Positions 62,414 through 64,000 of a stretch of 64,000 nucleotides of DNA are shown here, one piece after another. Source of the stretch: Streptosporangium sp. NBC_01756 (GTDB taxonomy: Bacteria > Actinomycetota > Actinomycetes > Streptosporangiales > Streptosporangiaceae); NCBI RefSeq assembly GCF_035917975.1, contig NZ_CP109130.1, forward strand, positions 372,001 to 436,000. Direction: 5' to 3'. The notes beneath the pieces were generated by a model that was given only the letters and a program-made list of their open reading frames with translations, was not told the origin of the DNA and did no database searches. The translations under genes and the position numbers were made by a program. Every line of letters starts with the position of its first letter. Positions within the stretch are counted from its first letter, which is position 1.

Positions 62414-62908
62414 TCAAATGATCTCTGCGGATGTGCCCGAGTCGCCGTTGACCAGGTAATCGGCAACGAGGTCGCCTAGCCCGATCGGGTAGACGGTCTG
62501 GCCGCCGGTGGACAGCTCAGGCAGGGTCCACCAGCGCCAGGCGCGGATGTCGTCGGGCTGGGTCGCTCGTTCAGGGTCAACGTCAGCGGCGCGAACCCGG
62601 GCGACGTAATACTTCTCTACCTGCCGTACCGGCCGGCCGCCGACGAGATGTTCCTTGCTGCGGACCGCGAGCTGAGGACCGAGGTCGATGCGCTCAACGC
62701 CGAGCTCCTCACGGGCCTCCCGCAACGCGGCCGCCTGGTGGTCCTCGCCGAGCTCCAGCGACCCACCAGGGGTAGCCCAGAAGCCACCATTTTCCTCGTA
62801 ACGGAGCAAAAGCAGCCGGTCGTCCTCGTCAAGGACGACGACGCGAGCGGCCTGACGCACAGCAAGGGTGGGCATACCCGCCATTGTTACAGGCCAGATT
62901 TTCTCCAC
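62414..62908 (-). CDS. Nudix hydrolase
   Basis: This 164-residue protein has a complete Nudix box, from GGSLELGEDHQAAALREAR to EELGV (GX5EX7REUXEEXGU), after VVVLDEDDRLLLLRYEENGG. Nudix enzymes cleave nucleoside diphosphates linked to another group. The DPERATQPDDIRAWRWWTL segment is common in MutT/ADP-ribose-type members. The GTG at 62908 has a GGAG site at 8 bases; ATGs at 62884 and 62875 are alternatives. It stands alone. Confidence 0.88.
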   Translation of the reverse strand: MEKIWPVTMAGMPTLAVRQAARVVVLDEDDRLLLLRYEENGGFWATPGGSLELGEDHQAAALREAREELGVERIDLGPQLAVRSKEHLVGGRPVRQVEKYYVARVRAADVDPERATQPDDIRAWRWWTLPELSTGGQTVYPIGLGDLVADYLVNGDSGTSAEII

Positions 62909-62989
62909 CAGGTGGTCTCCGATACATAGGGCGTCCAGGCTCCTCGAATCCCTCGCTCGATATCGCCGACGAATTTCAGACGCGGGACA

Positions 62990-64000
62990 CTAGCCCTTGG
63001 CGAGGGCGCGGCTGATCACCAGGCGCTGGACCTGGTTGGTGCCTTCGACGATCTGCAGGACCTTGGCCTCGCGCATGTAACGCTCGACCGGGAAGTCCTC
63101 GACGTAGCCGTAGCCGCCCAGGACCTGAACGGCGTCGGTGGTGACCTTCATGCACATGTCGGTGGCGAACAGCTTGGCCATGGCGGCCTGCGTGCCGTAC
63201 GGCCGGCCCGCCTCGCGCAGGCGGGCGGCGTCCAGGTAGAGGGCGCGGGCGGCGGCGATCTGGGTGGCCATGTCGGCGAGCATGAAGCCGATCCCCTGGA
63301 AGTCGACGATGCGCGAGCCGAACTGGCGGCGCTCCCTGGCGTAGGCGCCCGCGGCGTCGAGGGCGGCCTGGGCCACGCCGACGGCGCAGGCGGCGATGCC
63401 GAGCCTGCCGCCGTCCAGGGCGGCCATGGCGATGCGGAAACCCTCACCCTCCGCGCCCAGGAGCGCGTCGGGTACGAGCCGTACCGAGTCGAAGCGCACC
63501 TGGGCGGTCGGTGAGGCCTTCATCCCCATCTTCCGCTCGGGCCGGCCGAACGACAGCCCCTCGGTCCCGGCGGGCACGTGGAAGCAGGAGATGCCGCGCC
63601 CGCCGTCGTCCGCGGTGCGGGCCATCAGGGTGTAGAAGTCGGCGGCGCCCCCGTGGGTGATCCAGGCCTTGACCCCGTCCACGGTGTAGCCGTCGGCGCC
63701 GGGCACGGCGCGGGTGGCCAGGGCGGCGGCGTCGGACCCGGACTGGGGCTCCGACAGGCAGTAGGCGCCCAGCCACTCACCGCCGAGCATGTCCGGCAGC
63801 AGCGCGGCGCGCTGTTCGGGGGTGCCGTAGGCGGCGACGGGGAAGCACGACAGGGTGTGCACCGACAGGCCGAGGCCGACCGCCAGCCAGCCGGCGGCGA
63901 GCTCCTCGATCACCTGGAGGTAGACCTCGTACGGCTGCGCCGCGCCACCGTGCTCCTCGGGGTAGGGCAGTCCGAGCAGCCCGGCCCGGCCGAGGGTGGT
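62990..64000 (-). CDS. acyl-CoA dehydrogenase (5' end outside window)
   Basis: The frame stays open to the right edge, so the N-terminus is missing; 336 residues are visible. Landmarks are GLLGLPYPEEHGG, the flavin/substrate segment YCLSEPQSGSDAAALATRA and KAWITHGGAADFYTL, followed by KMGMKASPTAQVRFDSVRL. The C-terminal QVLGGYGYVEDFPVERYMRE contains the probable catalytic-base region, with IVEGTNQVQRLVISR at the end. The enzyme introduces a trans double bond into acyl-CoA thioesters. Chain length preference cannot be read from this. Confidence 0.93.
   Translation of the reverse strand, partial: TTLGRAGLLGLPYPEEHGGAAQPYEVYLQVIEELAAGWLAVGLGLSVHTLSCFPVAAYGTPEQRAALLPDMLGGEWLGAYCLSEPQSGSDAAALATRAVPGADGYTVDGVKAWITHGGAADFYTLMARTADDGGRGISCFHVPAGTEGLSFGRPERKMGMKASPTAQVRFDSVRLVPDALLGAEGEGFRIAMAALDGGRLGIAACAVGVAQAALDAAGAYARERRQFGSRIVDFQGIGFMLADMATQIAAARALYLDAARLREAGRPYGTQAAMAKLFATDMCMKVTTDAVQVLGGYGYVEDFPVERYMREAKVLQIVEGTNQVQRLVISRALAKG

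Noticed and set aside
62930..62970. Possible tRNA T-arm (CTCGAATCC)
   Set aside because: No acceptor stem, anticodon arm or CCA-like end can be folded around it.

Overview
The window is very GC-rich with strong third-position GC bias, many GTG/TTG starts and tightly overlapping stop-start junctions. The gene families (SARP/AfsR and LuxR STAND regulators, streptogrisin, SapA-like domains, neighbouring lnt and ppm1 genes, HelR-like ATPase, Spo0M, large secreted S8 proteases) point to the chromosome of a filamentous actinomycete. Streptosporangiaceae (Streptosporangium, Nonomuraea and relatives) is my best guess from gene style only. No tRNA, rRNA, CRISPR array or prophage was seen. Both ends cut through a gene.

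Region 1 (1-4.1 kb) is accessory: a left-truncated SMC/Rad50-like ATPase with a zinc-hook CPVC motif, a one-base-spaced small partner that resembles the ATPase C-terminal domain, a HicA/HicB toxin-antitoxin pair on the opposite strand with a clear inverted-repeat operator, and a small conserved protein. Region 2 (4.2-11.3 kb) is an Lrp/AsnC regulator divergent from a dipeptide/oligopeptide ABC operon (binding lipoprotein, two permeases, two ATPases). The operon ends in an M24-fold protein that has lost most of its metal ligands. Region 3 (11.3-24.4 kb) holds an ene-reductase/MFS pair, a large LuxR-type ATPase regulator, a DHA2-type efflux pump and two giant SARP-type STAND regulators.

Region 4 (24.6-43 kb) is dominated by exported hydrolases: an M23 endopeptidase and an amidase that share an almost identical SapA-like C-terminal domain, a 1279-residue subtilisin-like protease, a phosphodiester glycosidase/metallophosphoesterase fusion, an M4 metalloprotease and a streptogrisin. 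Mixed in are an EF-G relic lacking its GTPase domain, an alcohol-dehydrogenase-like enzyme and Spo0M. Perfect GC-rich hairpins separate many of these genes. Region 5 (43.2-49.2 kb) holds a GNAT acetyltransferase, a copper amine oxidase, a decayed IS481-type transposase, a MerR-alpha/beta-hydrolase fusion, a DUF732-like membrane protein and an internally deleted SDR gene. It looks like a scarred, lower-GC insertion zone.

Region 6 (49.3-64 kb) is mostly housekeeping: an SRPBCC protein, the lnt-ppm1-fxsA lipoprotein/mannosyl-lipid block, a HelD/HelR-like RNA polymerase ATPase, a second Lrp regulator, a CHASE3 histidine kinase, a lipoamide-dehydrogenase-like flavoprotein, an ADP-ribosylglycohydrolase, a DUF4291 protein, a lipoprotein, a Nudix hydrolase and a truncated acyl-CoA dehydrogenase. 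The least ordinary candidates are the ATPase plus small partner at the left end, the SapA-like domain attached to two different muralytic enzymes, the M24 pseudoenzyme, the MerR-hydrolase fusion and the compacted EF-G relic.
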